This document shows, in pieces, positions 19,072 through 28,813 of a DNA stretch of 49,140 bases; the first letter of the stretch is position 1, and every line of letters starts with the position of its first letter. The position numbers and the translations under genes are program-made. The notes under the pieces are model-generated. The model searched no databases and had not been told where the DNA came from. It saw only the letters and a program-made list of their open reading frames with translations. Source of the DNA: Gallionella sp. (GTDB lineage: Bacteria > Pseudomonadota > Gammaproteobacteria > Burkholderiales > Gallionellaceae); the NCBI GenBank assembly GCA_024641025.1, contig JAHEDW010000010.1, positions 1-49,140 of the forward strand. Direction: 5' to 3'.

Positions 19072-19584
19072 ATGAAAAGGTACAAACATCCAGTGTCGGT
19101 GCTGGTGGTCATATATGCGGTTGACATATCAACTCGGCTCGGTACGGTTGGTTTGGTCAATCACCGTGGAGATATACAGGTTTTGTTATTGGAACGTGCA
19201 GATCACCCCGGCTATTGGCAATCAGTGACAGGTAGTTGCGAGCCAGGCGAAACACTTTTCGAGACTGCAATACGTGAAGTACGCGAAGAAACGGGAATCG
19301 ATGCAACACTCTACAAGTTGATCGATTGGAAGACTCAGAATGTTTATGAGATATATCCTCACTGGCGCTATCGCTACTTACCTGGCATTACCCATAACAC
19401 TGAGCACGTGTTTGGACTGGAACTCCCTAGGGACGTCCCCGTCAAACTTGCTGCGCGAGAACACTTGAATTATCAGTGGTTGGCATGGCAGGATGCTGCC
19501 GAGGTCGTTTTTTCTTCCAGTAATCGGGAGGCAATTCTGCAGTTACCGCAACATTCATGCTTCAGCGTGGAGAAAGATAAATGA
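19072..19584 (+). CDS. nudB: dihydroneopterin triphosphate diphosphatase (Nudix)
   Basis: A 170-residue Nudix hydrolase. The Nudix box is complete: G-S-C-E-P-G-E-T-L-F-E-T-A-I-R-E-V-R-E-E-T-G at about 54-75. The opening KHPVSVLVVIYA and the late HLNYQWLAWQDAAEVV match NudB, which removes pyrophosphate from dihydroneopterin triphosphate in folate synthesis. NudB next to aspS is a familiar proteobacterial arrangement, here with the RNase/barstar pair in between. The ATG follows the barstar stop with no gap, and the stop overlaps the next start (ATGA). Confidence 0.9.
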   Translation: MKRYKHPVSVLVVIYAVDISTRLGTVGLVNHRGDIQVLLLERADHPGYWQSVTGSCEPGETLFETAIREVREETGIDATLYKLIDWKTQNVYEIYPHWRYRYLPGITHNTEHVFGLELPRDVPVKLAAREHLNYQWLAWQDAAEVVFSSSNREAILQLPQHSCFSVEKDK

Positions 19585-20747
19585 TCAAGTCGATAATCTA
19601 TTCTAGGACCAACCAAGGAGATGCGCTACTTTCTGTGCCATATGGGAACATCAGCGGTGACGCGAGGCGTTTGTTGGAGTTTATCGATGGTGGTACAAGT
19701 GTCGAAGCCATAAGAGACAAGGTTCCTCCGAGCGTTCAGGTCAAGCTGGAGGATATTTTTTCCCAGCTATTATCAGAAAATCTCATTATTGAAACAATCA
19801 TAACTGATCGTATTGACGTGCTTCAGGGCTCGCGAGATGCGAATCAGGAACAGTACCAGAAAACTGTCCAAATCAAATCATTTCAAGGTGATGAGGTTTT
19901 GGCACCGGATGCAGAAGCAGAGAGCATGCGACGTATCGAGCTGGAACAGGAGTTGGCTGAGGTACGGACGCAACTTGCATTGACCAAGGCGCGACAGAAG
20001 GAAGTCGAGGCAATTTGTCGCAGTTTGGAGCAGCAGGTTGCTGCATTTCAACAAAGCAAGGATCGAGGGCTTGCAGAAAATATTCAACAGCCAGCTTTAA
20101 ATGGCCAAGCCGGAAAAGTATTGCATGATTCACTCGAGAATCTCAGCCATTTGAATCAGGCACTTCATGATCAGAAATTGGTTCTCGATAACACGCTTAA
20201 ATTGCGCAATTTCCAGATGCAGTTGAATGTAGTGGAGCACCGTGAGGGGATTGAAGCTGCAGAAGAGAAAGAAGCGCAATCGCATCCGCATTACAAAAAA
20301 CTACGGGTTCTTGAGTTCTTCAAGGGTTTTGCAAACACAGAGCTTCTTCACTTCCTGACGATATCGAAATGGAAGGAAGTGCAAGCGGGCGATACCATCT
20401 TGAATGAAGGCGATGTAGGGATGCCTTTCTTCATAATTGTGTCCGGTTCAGTAAATGTCGTAAAAAACAACCAACCCATCGCCTCCCTTGGTTGGGGAGA
20501 TTTTTTTGGCGAATTCGCATATTTGTCCGAGCATGAGCCACTCCGTTCCGCTCAGGTGGTTGCGACGACGGACTGTGAATTGTTGGTTGTCGATCCGATG
20601 GATGTCGAGTTTTCCACTGTGCAGATGCGCCTACATGTTGTTGAGGCGTTGTTGCGGGGACAGGTAAAACGAGCACTACTTTCCAGTAGGCATATTGACA
20701 ACTTGCTGAATAATATAAATATTTCTTCAGGCCATGAATCCATCTAA
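19581..20747 (+). CDS. cyclic-nucleotide-binding-domain protein with coiled coil
   Basis: A 388-residue cytoplasmic protein. Residues 1-75 form a small alpha-helical N-terminal domain of unknown type ([19 protein letters not shown]). About 112-160 is a Glu/Arg/Gln-rich coiled coil. About 243-350 is a Crp-type cNMP-binding domain with a good phosphate-binding cassette ([20 protein letters not shown] at 307-326, including the conserved Glu and Arg). No DNA-binding helix-turn-helix follows, so it is probably a signalling or scaffolding protein and not a CRP-like activator. It is coupled to nudB (4-base overlap) and to nadA (14-base overlap). Its partner output is not evident. Confidence 0.8.
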   Translation: MIKSIIYSRTNQGDALLSVPYGNISGDARRLLEFIDGGTSVEAIRDKVPPSVQVKLEDIFSQLLSENLIIETIITDRIDVLQGSRDANQEQYQKTVQIKSFQGDEVLAPDAEAESMRRIELEQELAEVRTQLALTKARQKEVEAICRSLEQQVAAFQQSKDRGLAENIQQPALNGQAGKVLHDSLENLSHLNQALHDQKLVLDNTLKLRNFQMQLNVVEHREGIEAAEEKEAQSHPHYKKLRVLEFFKGFANTELLHFLTISKWKEVQAGDTILNEGDVGMPFFIIVSGSVNVVKNNQPIASLGWGDFFGEFAYLSEHEPLRSAQVVATTDCELLVVDPMDVEFSTVQMRLHVVEALLRGQVKRALLSSRHIDNLLNNINISSGHESI

Positions 20748-21819
20748 AGTAATTCAAGTTGCATATGACCATCCCGGTAATCCGACAGAGTTAGCATGGG
20801 CGAAGGTTCCGCGCGAGCCAGACATGACTGAAAAGGCTCAACTGGTTGCGCGCATCAAGCAACTGTTGATCGAACAGAATGCAGTTCTGGTGGCGCATTA
20901 TTACGTGCATCCTGACTTGCAGGACTTGGCAGAAGCAACAGGCGGTATCGTTTCAGATTCCCTTGACATGGCGAACTTTGGGCACCAGCATCCCGCAAAG
21001 ACAATCATAGTAGCCGGTGTGCGTTTCATGGGTGAGACTGCCAAAATACTAAATCCGGAAAAGCGTGTGCTCATGCCGGATCCGGAAGCAAACTGTTCAC
21101 TGGATCTTGGATGTCCTGCTGACGAATTTTCAAAGTTTTGCGATTCCCATCCAGATCATGCCGTGGTGGTTTATGCAAATACCAGCGCAGCAGTCAAGGC
21201 GCGCGCAGACTGGATGGTTACCAGTTCGGTCGCATTGCCCATAGTCAGGTATCTCAAGGAGCAGGGAAGGAAAATTCTCTGGGCGCCGGATCGCCATCTC
21301 GGCAATTACGTCAAGCAGCAAACTGGTGCAAATATGTTGATTTGGCAGGGTTCGTGCATGGTACATGACGAGTTCAAGACGATAGAATTGCAGGCTCTCA
21401 AAGCACAGCACACAAAGGCTAAAGTGCTTGTGCATCCTGAGTCTCCAGCTTCGGTGATTGCACTGGCTGACGTGGTAGGTTCCACCACGCAACTCATCAA
21501 GGCTTCACAGCAATTATCTGCGGACGAATTCATCGTTGCCACCGATAATGGGATTTTGCACAAGATGCGCACGTTATCGCCAAGTAAGATATTCATCGAG
21601 GCACCGACTGCAGGGAGTGGTGCGAACTGCAAGAGCTGTGCTCATTGCCCTTGGATGGCGATGAATGGACTAGTAAATTTGGCCGAAGTGCTGGAAACCG
21701 GCAAAAATGAGATACATGTCGATCCGGCGATTATCCGGCGTGCAGTGCTGCCGATTCAACGAATGCTTGATTTCGCCAGGAAAGTCAATTTGCCAACACG
21801 CGGTATTGGCAATGCATAG
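20734..21819 (+). CDS. nadA: quinolinate synthase
   Basis: A 361-residue NadA, the [4Fe-4S] enzyme that condenses iminoaspartate with dihydroxyacetone phosphate to quinolinate in de novo NAD synthesis. The expected cluster cysteines are seen: C121 ([11 protein letters not shown]), C208 ([11 protein letters not shown]) and the C299-x-x-C302-x-x-C305 motif near the end, of which one binds the cluster. Other family signatures are [18 protein letters not shown] and [14 protein letters not shown]. The start lies inside the preceding cNMP-binding gene; an internal ATG (Met31) would give a shorter protein. No nadB or nadC is in the window. Confidence 0.95.
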   Translation: MNPSKVIQVAYDHPGNPTELAWAKVPREPDMTEKAQLVARIKQLLIEQNAVLVAHYYVHPDLQDLAEATGGIVSDSLDMANFGHQHPAKTIIVAGVRFMGETAKILNPEKRVLMPDPEANCSLDLGCPADEFSKFCDSHPDHAVVVYANTSAAVKARADWMVTSSVALPIVRYLKEQGRKILWAPDRHLGNYVKQQTGANMLIWQGSCMVHDEFKTIELQALKAQHTKAKVLVHPESPASVIALADVVGSTTQLIKASQQLSADEFIVATDNGILHKMRTLSPSKIFIEAPTAGSGANCKSCAHCPWMAMNGLVNLAEVLETGKNEIHVDPAIIRRAVLPIQRMLDFARKVNLPTRGIGNA

Positions 21820-21831
21820 CGAGGTTGTGCG

Positions 21832-22596
21832 ATGAATACTCTATCCATCGCTACGTATAACATCCACAAAGGATTTTCTCATTTTAATCGCCGTGTAGTG
21901 TTACATGAGCTGCGCGACCGTTTGCGTGAACTTAATGTCGACATCGTATTTCTGCAGGAGGCTCAAGGAGAACATTCCCGACATTCCGAGAGATTTCACA
22001 ACTATCCTCAAGGCGCTCAGCATGAATTTATTGCTGAAGAGGTCTGGCCACATTGCGTCTATGGCAAGAATTCGGTGTATGAGGCAGGCCACCATGGAAA
22101 TGCGATTTTGAGCCGATTCCCGATTATGCGATCCTTGAACATGGATGTGTCCGCACATCGCTTTGAAAGTCGGGGACTCCTTCATTGTGAGATTGATCTG
22201 CCTGGCCGGCAGAGCGTGCATTGTCTGTGTGTTCACTTTGGACTGTTCGCCAGGGGCAGGCGCCAGCAGACGCGAATGCTGATCGAGTATGTCAAGCGAA
22301 GTATTCCTCCCGGTATGCCGGTAATCATTGCAGGTGATTTCAATGATTGGCGCAACCAGATGAGCCGCACTTTGGAAAGCGAGCTTCAAGTGCGTGATGT
22401 TTTCCATATTCACGGAGGGAGTCCTGCGCGAAGTTTTCCGGCTGGGTTGCCGATCTTTCGCTTGGACCGTATTTATGTGCGCGGCTTCAGCGTCATTAAT
22501 AGTGATGTACACATTGGTGGTCAATGGCAAAGACTTTCAGACCATGCCGCCCTTTCGACCAGGCTGAAGTGGCATGACCCGGTTGAAAAAGCATGA
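21832..22596 (+). CDS. endonuclease/exonuclease/phosphatase (EEP) family protein
   Basis: A 254-residue metal-dependent hydrolase of the DNase I/EEP fold. Key motifs are ATYNIHKGF near 7-15, VFLQEAQ with the metal-binding Glu near 42, the central VIIAGDFNDWRN near 165-176, and a C-terminal SDHAALS. It lacks a signal peptide. This family gene sits directly upstream of cardiolipin synthase in many proteobacteria (4-base overlap here), which hints at a phospholipid- or membrane-linked role instead of DNA repair, but the substrate is not known. Confidence 0.85.
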   Translation: MNTLSIATYNIHKGFSHFNRRVVLHELRDRLRELNVDIVFLQEAQGEHSRHSERFHNYPQGAQHEFIAEEVWPHCVYGKNSVYEAGHHGNAILSRFPIMRSLNMDVSAHRFESRGLLHCEIDLPGRQSVHCLCVHFGLFARGRRQQTRMLIEYVKRSIPPGMPVIIAGDFNDWRNQMSRTLESELQVRDVFHIHGGSPARSFPAGLPIFRLDRIYVRGFSVINSDVHIGGQWQRLSDHAALSTRLKWHDPVEKA

Positions 22597-23771
22597 GGTC
22601 CTTCCATCAGATCCTGGGTAATCAACTTGACTTACTGCAAAGCGGAACGGAGTATTTTCCGCAGTTGTGTGCAGATATCGATGCGGCACGTCATTCGATC
22701 TACATAGAAACTTACATATTTGCAGCCGACCAAACCGGTCGTATGGTTGCGGATGCATTGCAACGCGCTGCAGCTCGTGGTGTATCCGTACGTTTGTTGC
22801 TAGATGGTTATGGGTCGTCAGAACTTCCCCAGAAATGGCTAGACGAGTTGAACGACGCGAAAGTTCAGGTGCGCTGGTTCCGGCGCGAGATTTCTCCTTT
22901 TACGTTGCGCCGCAACCGGCACCGTAGGCTGCGTCGCATGCATCGCAAGATGGCGGTAATGGACGCAAAAGTAGCTTTTGTCGGGGGGATTAATATCATC
23001 AACGATATTCCTCGACACTCCAATCTTTCAGCTCCTCAGTTGGATTATGCGGTACGTATAAAGGGTACGGTAGCGGGTGAAATTCATGCGACCATGCGAC
23101 ATTTGTGGAGCGTGGTATCGTGGGCAAGCCTGCGACGGAGAGGGAAAAGAATAAAAAGGTTGGTCAGAAATGCAAAAAGACCATCGACCTCGCGAGATAT
23201 AACACTTGTTTTAAGGGATAACGTTCGCCATCGTCGCGATATTGAACGTGAATACCTGAATGTCATAGAAGCTGCGAAGCGCGAGATCATTATCGCCAAC
23301 GCTTACTTTCTTCCCGGTAGAGGATTTCGCCAGGCGTTGATACTAGCTTCCCGCAGGGGTGTTCGGGTAATGCTGCTGTTGCAGGGGCGGGTGGAATACT
23401 GGATCCAGCATTACGCAACGCATGCACTTTATGACGAATTGCTCGAGGCCGGGATCGAGATCTACGAGTATCAGGCCAGTTACCTGCATGCCAAGGTTGC
23501 AGTGGTCGATGGTTCATGGTCAACAGTAGGCTCATCCAATATCGACCCATTCAGCTTGTTGCTGGCACGCGAAGCCAATCTTGCAGTGCGACATAATGAT
23601 TTTGCCGAGGAACTCCGAGCGAGTTTGCTTGCTGTAATAGCAAAGGACTCGATCCGTGTAGGTGGCGAGTATGGCCTTGCGCGAAGTTGGCTAGAGCGGC
23701 TGATTGCCCGTTATAGTTATATGATGGTGCGTTTGTTGATCGGATTGTTGGGTTTCGGTAGGTCAATCTGA
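22593..23771 (+). CDS. clsB: cardiolipin synthase B-like phospholipase D protein
   Basis: A 392-residue member of the phospholipase D superfamily with two HKD motifs: HRKMAVMDAKVAFVGGIN near 113-130 and HAKVAVVDGSWSTVGSSN near 296-313. ClsB enzymes make cardiolipin from phosphatidylglycerol and phosphatidylethanolamine. It has no long N-terminal membrane pair, which fits ClsB better than ClsA. The last 25 residues are hydrophobic (YMMVRLLIGLLGFG) and may anchor the protein. It overlaps the EEP gene by 4 bases and closes the long plus-strand operon. Confidence 0.9.
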   Translation: MRSFHQILGNQLDLLQSGTEYFPQLCADIDAARHSIYIETYIFAADQTGRMVADALQRAAARGVSVRLLLDGYGSSELPQKWLDELNDAKVQVRWFRREISPFTLRRNRHRRLRRMHRKMAVMDAKVAFVGGINIINDIPRHSNLSAPQLDYAVRIKGTVAGEIHATMRHLWSVVSWASLRRRGKRIKRLVRNAKRPSTSRDITLVLRDNVRHRRDIEREYLNVIEAAKREIIIANAYFLPGRGFRQALILASRRGVRVMLLLQGRVEYWIQHYATHALYDELLEAGIEIYEYQASYLHAKVAVVDGSWSTVGSSNIDPFSLLLAREANLAVRHNDFAEELRASLLAVIAKDSIRVGGEYGLARSWLERLIARYSYMMVRLLIGLLGFGRSI

Positions 23772-23854
23772 TAACGTCTGAGGAGCGTGAGAGCATGCTT
23801 GATCGATTGGCTCGAACTTCTGTAGGAATATGGTGGTAAGGTGAATTACGTGCA

Positions 23855-25906
23855 ATGAAAAGAATGATGAACTATGCAGCCCAGATTACTCTGGGCAGAT
23901 TGCTGATATCGCTGGCAGCGCTATCGCTTGCGATAGCTTTCATCATCGTGTTGCTGATGTCATCAGTGGTACGTGATCGGGCTGTTCTTGAACTTTCTCG
24001 CAAGGATGCCCAGCAGACTTCTGGGCTGATTTTCCAGACTCTGTATTCGGTGATGCGCAAGGGACCGACAAAGCAAGAGATAGCCGAAGCCATACATGAG
24101 CTGAATAAAAGCTTTCCAGATTTAAAAATTCATGTCTTTCGGAGTGAAATCGTAGCTCGTCAGTTCGGAGCAATTTTGGGTGAACAGGCTGCGATCGATC
24201 AGGACGGAGCATTGAGCCATGCGATGACCAGCGGTCACGATACCTTGATCCTTCAGGAAGATGACACTAACCGCTATCTGTATCCGGTTCTGGCAAAACA
24301 GGAGTGCCTTGAATGCCATACTCAATCACATGTGGGGGCGGTTCACGGCGTGATTGAGATAAGCTACCCAGTAAAATATCTCAGGACATCTTTTGCTGCA
24401 GTTATTGATTCCGTTGTTGCCTATTCGCTTGCAGCAATGGGCGTGGTATTAATTGTCCTTTATTTCTTGTTGCGCCATCTTATCGCTTTGCCTATATCTA
24501 ATTTGGCAAATGTCATGCGTGATTTAACACAGGATATGAATTTCAGTCATAGGGTAAGCAGCCCTACCTGGTCTCTCGAGCTGAAGCAACTGACAGACTA
24601 TTTCAACCATTTACTGGCGACGATACAGGACTATAGTGCCAAGCTTGAAGATCTGTCCGTGCGAGACCCGCTTACCGGCTTATACAACCGCCGCAAGTTC
24701 CATGAATTTTTACACAACGAAATCATCCGTGCGTCACGTCATGAGCGGGGATTCTCGGTGATCATGGTCGACCTGGATGACTTTAAGTATATCAATGACA
24801 CATTCGGACATCCGGCCGGCGATATGGTACTTAAATCTATCTCCGTACTTCTGAAAGCGGAGTTGCGCAGCGTGGATGTGCTAGCGCGCTTGGGGGGGGA
24901 TGAGTTCGCAATCATCCTGCCTGAAACGGAAGTGGGTAGGGGGTTGCAAGTTGCCAACAAGCTGCATCAGGCGCTCACCGGAAAGGAGTTCGAGTTGCCT
25001 GTCGGGAAGAAGAAAATTACTGCCAGTTTCAGCATGGTGAGCTTCCCTGAGGACGGTAGGAGCGACGATCAAATCTATGCGGCGATGGATGTGGTTTTAT
25101 ACAAGGCAAAGGCGCAGGGTAAGAATCAGGTGGTTACGTCAGAGTCTGGTACTGACCGCAGCATGATGATGATCTTCAGGCAGGGCGATTTTCTGCGTAA
25201 TGCTCTGCGAGAAGATCGTATCGAGGCGTTCCTGCAACCCATTGCTGATGTTCGTACCGGCAAAGTGATTGCCTATGAAGTGTTGGGGCGAATCCGTGAT
25301 GGAAAGAATGCTGTGCCGGCAATGGAATTTGTCGAGGTCGCCGAAGAGTTGGGTATGGCACATGAACTGGATCGTGAAGTTTTTCGCAGGGGATTGGCTC
25401 ATTATGCAGTAATTAATCAATCACATCCCGGCGCCAAGTTTTTCTTCAACCTGTTCCCAAGCAGTTTTATGGATATCGAGTGGATTCGTGGAATACCAGA
25501 GTTAGTGAGGGCGGCGGGTGTGCCGTGCGAAAGAATCGTTCTTGAGATCACCGAGCGCGAAGCCTTGCCTAAACTCTCCCAGGTGGCTACAGTGATTGAA
25601 GAATTGCGTGCTGCAAGTATTACTGTCGCACTCGATGATTTTGGTAGTGGCTTCTCGTCATTCATGTACCTAAAGTACCTCGCAATCGACTATGTGAAGA
25701 TCGAGGGTAGTTTTATTCGCCAGATTGCCACGGATCCACGTGATCGAATCATGGTCGGACACATCAATGATATGGCGCACCAGTTCGGACTTAAAACGGT
25801 GGCAGAATTCGTCGAGGATGAGGCAACCGCGAATATCCTTGCAGAGATCGGTGTGGACTATGCGCAGGGACATTACTACGGATTGCCTTCTCTTCCAGGG
25901 GAGTAA
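23855..25906 (+). CDS. heme-sensor-like GGDEF-EAL membrane protein
   Basis: A 683-residue c-di-GMP signalling protein. A membrane segment (about 16-36) leads to a periplasmic domain holding one CLECH heme c motif (151-155). A second membrane segment (about 185-208) and a HAMP region follow. The GGDEF domain (about 265-425) has DPLTGLYNRR and an intact LGGDEFA active loop. The EAL domain (about 430-680) reads YEVLGRI where the canonical motif is E-A/V-L, and keeps DDFGSGFSS, so phosphodiesterase activity is plausible. The periplasmic part resembles the Tll0287/DUF3365-type heme-binding sensors. The stimulus may be redox state, NO or O2 (inference). Several ATGs (23855, 23867, 23870) are possible starts. 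Confidence 0.85.
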   Translation: MKRMMNYAAQITLGRLLISLAALSLAIAFIIVLLMSSVVRDRAVLELSRKDAQQTSGLIFQTLYSVMRKGPTKQEIAEAIHELNKSFPDLKIHVFRSEIVARQFGAILGEQAAIDQDGALSHAMTSGHDTLILQEDDTNRYLYPVLAKQECLECHTQSHVGAVHGVIEISYPVKYLRTSFAAVIDSVVAYSLAAMGVVLIVLYFLLRHLIALPISNLANVMRDLTQDMNFSHRVSSPTWSLELKQLTDYFNHLLATIQDYSAKLEDLSVRDPLTGLYNRRKFHEFLHNEIIRASRHERGFSVIMVDLDDFKYINDTFGHPAGDMVLKSISVLLKAELRSVDVLARLGGDEFAIILPETEVGRGLQVANKLHQALTGKEFELPVGKKKITASFSMVSFPEDGRSDDQIYAAMDVVLYKAKAQGKNQVVTSESGTDRSMMMIFRQGDFLRNALREDRIEAFLQPIADVRTGKVIAYEVLGRIRDGKNAVPAMEFVEVAEELGMAHELDREVFRRGLAHYAVINQSHPGAKFFFNLFPSSFMDIEWIRGIPELVRAAGVPCERIVLEITEREALPKLSQVATVIEELRAASITVALDDFGSGFSSFMYLKYLAIDYVKIEGSFIRQIATDPRDRIMVGHINDMAHQFGLKTVAEFVEDEATANILAEIGVDYAQGHYYGLPSLPGE

Positions 25907-25939
25907 GCTACTGCTTCATCGCTCTTAGCGCTTCGCGGA

Positions 25940-25945
25940 TATAAT
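25940..25945 (+). promoter_or_regulatory. candidate -10 box upstream of the Atm1-type exporter
   Basis: A perfect TATAAT lies 28 bases before the exporter start, in the 66-base gap after the GGDEF-EAL gene. The correctly spaced -35 hexamer (CATCGC) is poor, so the assignment is weak. Confidence 0.35.
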
Positions 25946-25972
25946 CGCGTTCTGAATATTCATCTGCCCACT

Positions 25973-27769
25973 ATGCGACCTTCTTCTTCCCCTGCTTCCT
26001 ATAAGGCTTCACGCCGCGACTGGAAAACAATTCAATCATTGGTTCCGTACCTGTTGGAGTTCAAGGGTCGCGTGATCATAGCAATGAGTTTTCTGGTGAT
26101 GTCCAAGCTTGCCAACGTTGCTGTGCCACTGGCTTTGAAGCAGATAATCGATTCCTTGGACAAGGCTAATGCTGTCCTGACGGTGCCCGTGTTCATAATA
26201 GTGGGATACGGGCTGCTACGCCTGATGAGTACATTGTTTGGCGAACTTCGAGATGCGGTATTTGCCAAGGTTACACAGCGCGCTATTCGGCGTGTGGCAT
26301 TAAAGGTGTTCGAGCATCTGCATAGCTTGAGCTTACGTTTTCATCTGGACAGGCAAACCGGTGGTGTTTCTCGGGACATTGAGAGAGGTACGCGCGGAAT
26401 CGGTTTTTTACTCAATTTCACGCTATTCAACATTTTACCTACCTTGCTTGAGATTGGATTGGTGGCTGCAATACTGTTCAGTAAGTACAACGTGTGGTTT
26501 GCCATAATTACCTTTGTCACGCTGGTAATTTACATTGCCCTCACTCTCTTTATCACTGAGTGGCGCATGGTGGTACGGCGAACAATGAATGATTTAGATT
26601 CAAAGGCCAATACTAGAGCAATCGATAGCCTGCTGAATTATGAAACGGTAAAATATTTCAGCAACGAACAATACGAGGCACAGCGCTACGATCATAATAT
26701 GCAGCACTGGGAAACGGCAGCAGTGCGCAACCAGACGTCCCTAGCGCTTCTGAACTCGGTACAAAGCATTGTCGTTGCAATCGGTATCACCGTACTGATG
26801 CTGCTTGCAGCAAGTGAAGTTGTTCAGGGCGCAATGACGCTGGGGGATCTTGTGCTGGTGAATGTTTTCATGATCCAGCTGTATATGCCGCTGCATTTTC
26901 TCGGCTTCGTGTACAGAGAAATTAGGCATGCACTGGCCGACATGGAAAAAATGTTCGGCTTGCTGAATGAGCATCGTGAGATTGCAGACACTCCAGGATC
27001 GGCAACATTGCAAACCGGAAGTGCGGATGTGCGATTCGAAAACGTCAGCTTTGCCTATGCACCTGATCGTCAAATCCTTCATGATGTAAGTTTTAGCATA
27101 CCTGCTGGACATACGGTAGCAGTGGTGGGTGAAAGCGGTGCCGGAAAATCAACGCTTTCTCGCCTGTTGTTTCGTTTCTATGATGTGCAACAGGGCGGTG
27201 TATTCGTCAATGGGCAGGATATTCGCGGGGTAACGCAGCGCAGTCTGCGGGCTGCGATTGGCATAGTACCGCAGGACACGGTGTTGTTTAACGATACGAT
27301 TTATTACAACATTGCATATGGTCGACCGGATGCTACAAGGGAAGAAGTAATTTCCGCTGCACAGTCAGCTCATATACATTCCTTCATCGACTCGTTGCCG
27401 CAAGGTTATGACAGCATGGTAGGCGAGCGCGGCTTAAAGCTATCAGGCGGAGAAAAGCAGCGCGTAGCTATTGCCCGAGCAATCCTAAAAAACCCATCGA
27501 TCCTGATATTTGATGAAGCGACTTCAGCGCTTGATTCAAAATCAGAAAAGGCGATCCAGGCAGAATTGCGTGCAATCTCGCAAAATCGGACAACGCTTAT
27601 TATCGCGCATCGATTGTCTACGGTTGTCGAAGCTGACCAGATTCTGGTTATGGATAAGGGTCGCATCATAGAACGCGGTTCCCATCGAGAGTTGCTTGAA
27701 AGAAATGGTATCTATGCGCAAATGTGGAATCTTCAGAAACAGGAAGAACAGGCGCATCCTGATGATTGA
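25973..27769 (+). CDS. Atm1/ABCB7-type ABC exporter
   Basis: A 598-residue half-transporter: an N-terminal membrane domain with about six helices (35-320) and a C-terminal ATPase with Walker A GESGAGKST, Q-loop region VPQDTVLFNDTIYYNIAYG, signature LSGGEKQR, Walker B ILIFDEATSALD and the switch His in AHRLSTV. The sequences DLDSKANTRAIDSLLNYETVKYF and EREYEAQRYD-like NEQYEAQRYDH are typical of Atm1/HMT1-type transporters that export glutathione-linked metal or sulfur species. The substrate here is inferred from the family only. The ATG at 25973 has no strong Shine-Dalgarno. Confidence 0.88.
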   Translation: MRPSSSPASYKASRRDWKTIQSLVPYLLEFKGRVIIAMSFLVMSKLANVAVPLALKQIIDSLDKANAVLTVPVFIIVGYGLLRLMSTLFGELRDAVFAKVTQRAIRRVALKVFEHLHSLSLRFHLDRQTGGVSRDIERGTRGIGFLLNFTLFNILPTLLEIGLVAAILFSKYNVWFAIITFVTLVIYIALTLFITEWRMVVRRTMNDLDSKANTRAIDSLLNYETVKYFSNEQYEAQRYDHNMQHWETAAVRNQTSLALLNSVQSIVVAIGITVLMLLAASEVVQGAMTLGDLVLVNVFMIQLYMPLHFLGFVYREIRHALADMEKMFGLLNEHREIADTPGSATLQTGSADVRFENVSFAYAPDRQILHDVSFSIPAGHTVAVVGESGAGKSTLSRLLFRFYDVQQGGVFVNGQDIRGVTQRSLRAAIGIVPQDTVLFNDTIYYNIAYGRPDATREEVISAAQSAHIHSFIDSLPQGYDSMVGERGLKLSGGEKQRVAIARAILKNPSILIFDEATSALDSKSEKAIQAELRAISQNRTTLIIAHRLSTVVEADQILVMDKGRIIERGSHRELLERNGIYAQMWNLQKQEEQAHPDD

Positions 27770-27830
27770 TTTATATTGGTTTTAAGGTATGCTTCGCACC
27801 TGAAAGTCGCAACAGGGGAGAGACCGGCCA

Positions 27831-28730
27831 ATGAAAAGAAAACTTTGTGTACCCATTTTGCTCGGCTATGCGTTGTCAGGAAACATTGCCCATGCTGAAG
27901 ACGTGGGCAATCATACCAAGCAAAATAAGGCGATAAGATCCTCGCCAGCAGGAAGTGCAGCTTCACTCAAGCTCCGATCGAATATCGCCCTGATTTTCGA
28001 TGAAAAATCACAACTGCCGGTATACGTAAAAAATTCCCGATCAGTTGCTCCAATCGCATCTATAACCAAGCTGATGACAGCAATGGTAGTGCTTGATGCA
28101 ATGTTGCCTTTGGAGGAGGAAGTGACTGTCGAAGCCGCCGATCTGGATAGGATCAAGGGAACCCGCTCACGTCTGCAGGTCGGCATGACCTTTACACGGA
28201 ACGAACTGCTCAAACTGGCGTTGATGGCATCCGAGAACAGGGCTGCATCAGCATTAGCACGCAGCTATCCGGGCGGCAAAAAGGCGTTGGTCGCAGCGAT
28301 GAATGCAAAGGCGAGCGTGTTGGGGATGCAGGACACCAGATTTCTTGATCCGACCGGGCTAGACATGGGTAATGTGTCTACTGCACAGGATTTGGTCAAG
28401 ATGGTTTCCGCTGCACGAAGCTATAACCTTATACATCGTTATACGACGTCTACTTCACATTCGGTGGACGGCTTTGGCGGCAGAGAAATGCATTTTTCCA
28501 ACACCAATCCTCTAGTAAGGAACGTATCTTGGGATATCGGCGTAAGCAAGACCGGCTACATCAGCGAAGCAGGATTGTGCCTGGTGATGGAGGCGACAAT
28601 CGACCAACGCCCACTGATCATTGTATTGCTGGATTCATGGGGGAAGCATACCCGAGTAGGTGATGCCAATCGCATAAAACGATGGATAGAAAGCGGAAAT
28701 ACACGGGGTCAAAGCACGCGGCATGGATAG
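27831..28730 (+). CDS. pbpG: D-alanyl-D-alanine endopeptidase (PBP7 type)
   Basis: A 299-residue periplasmic penicillin-binding protein of the S11 family. Signal peptide about 1-22 (ending AHA/E), SxxK motif SITK at 78-81, SxN motif in MASENRAASALARSYPGG, and KTG in SKTGYISEAG. The short length and the absence of the C-terminal amphipathic helix seen in PBP5 fit PBP7/PbpG, which cuts peptide cross-links in peptidoglycan. The start has GGGGAG about 11-16 bases upstream (spacing slightly long). An intrinsic terminator follows. Confidence 0.9.
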   Translation: MKRKLCVPILLGYALSGNIAHAEDVGNHTKQNKAIRSSPAGSAASLKLRSNIALIFDEKSQLPVYVKNSRSVAPIASITKLMTAMVVLDAMLPLEEEVTVEAADLDRIKGTRSRLQVGMTFTRNELLKLALMASENRAASALARSYPGGKKALVAAMNAKASVLGMQDTRFLDPTGLDMGNVSTAQDLVKMVSAARSYNLIHRYTTSTSHSVDGFGGREMHFSNTNPLVRNVSWDIGVSKTGYISEAGLCLVMEATIDQRPLIIVLLDSWGKHTRVGDANRIKRWIESGNTRGQSTRHG

Positions 28731-28741
28731 TCGTTACTGAA

Positions 28742-28770
28742 GATAAGGGGGCATGACCCCCTTATTTTTT
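28742..28770 (+). terminator. intrinsic terminator after pbpG
   Basis: A stem of ATAAGGGGG paired with CCCCCTTAT around a CATGA loop, followed by a run of T, 12 bases after the pbpG stop. This is a classic rho-independent terminator. Confidence 0.9.
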
Positions 28771-28813
28771 TACCCGGAATCAATTGTTGCAAAAGTTTGA
28801 TAGAGGTACTGGC

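Noticed and set aside
19581..20747. CRP/FNR-type transcription factor
   Set aside because: The cNMP domain is at the C-terminus and no helix-turn-helix follows it.
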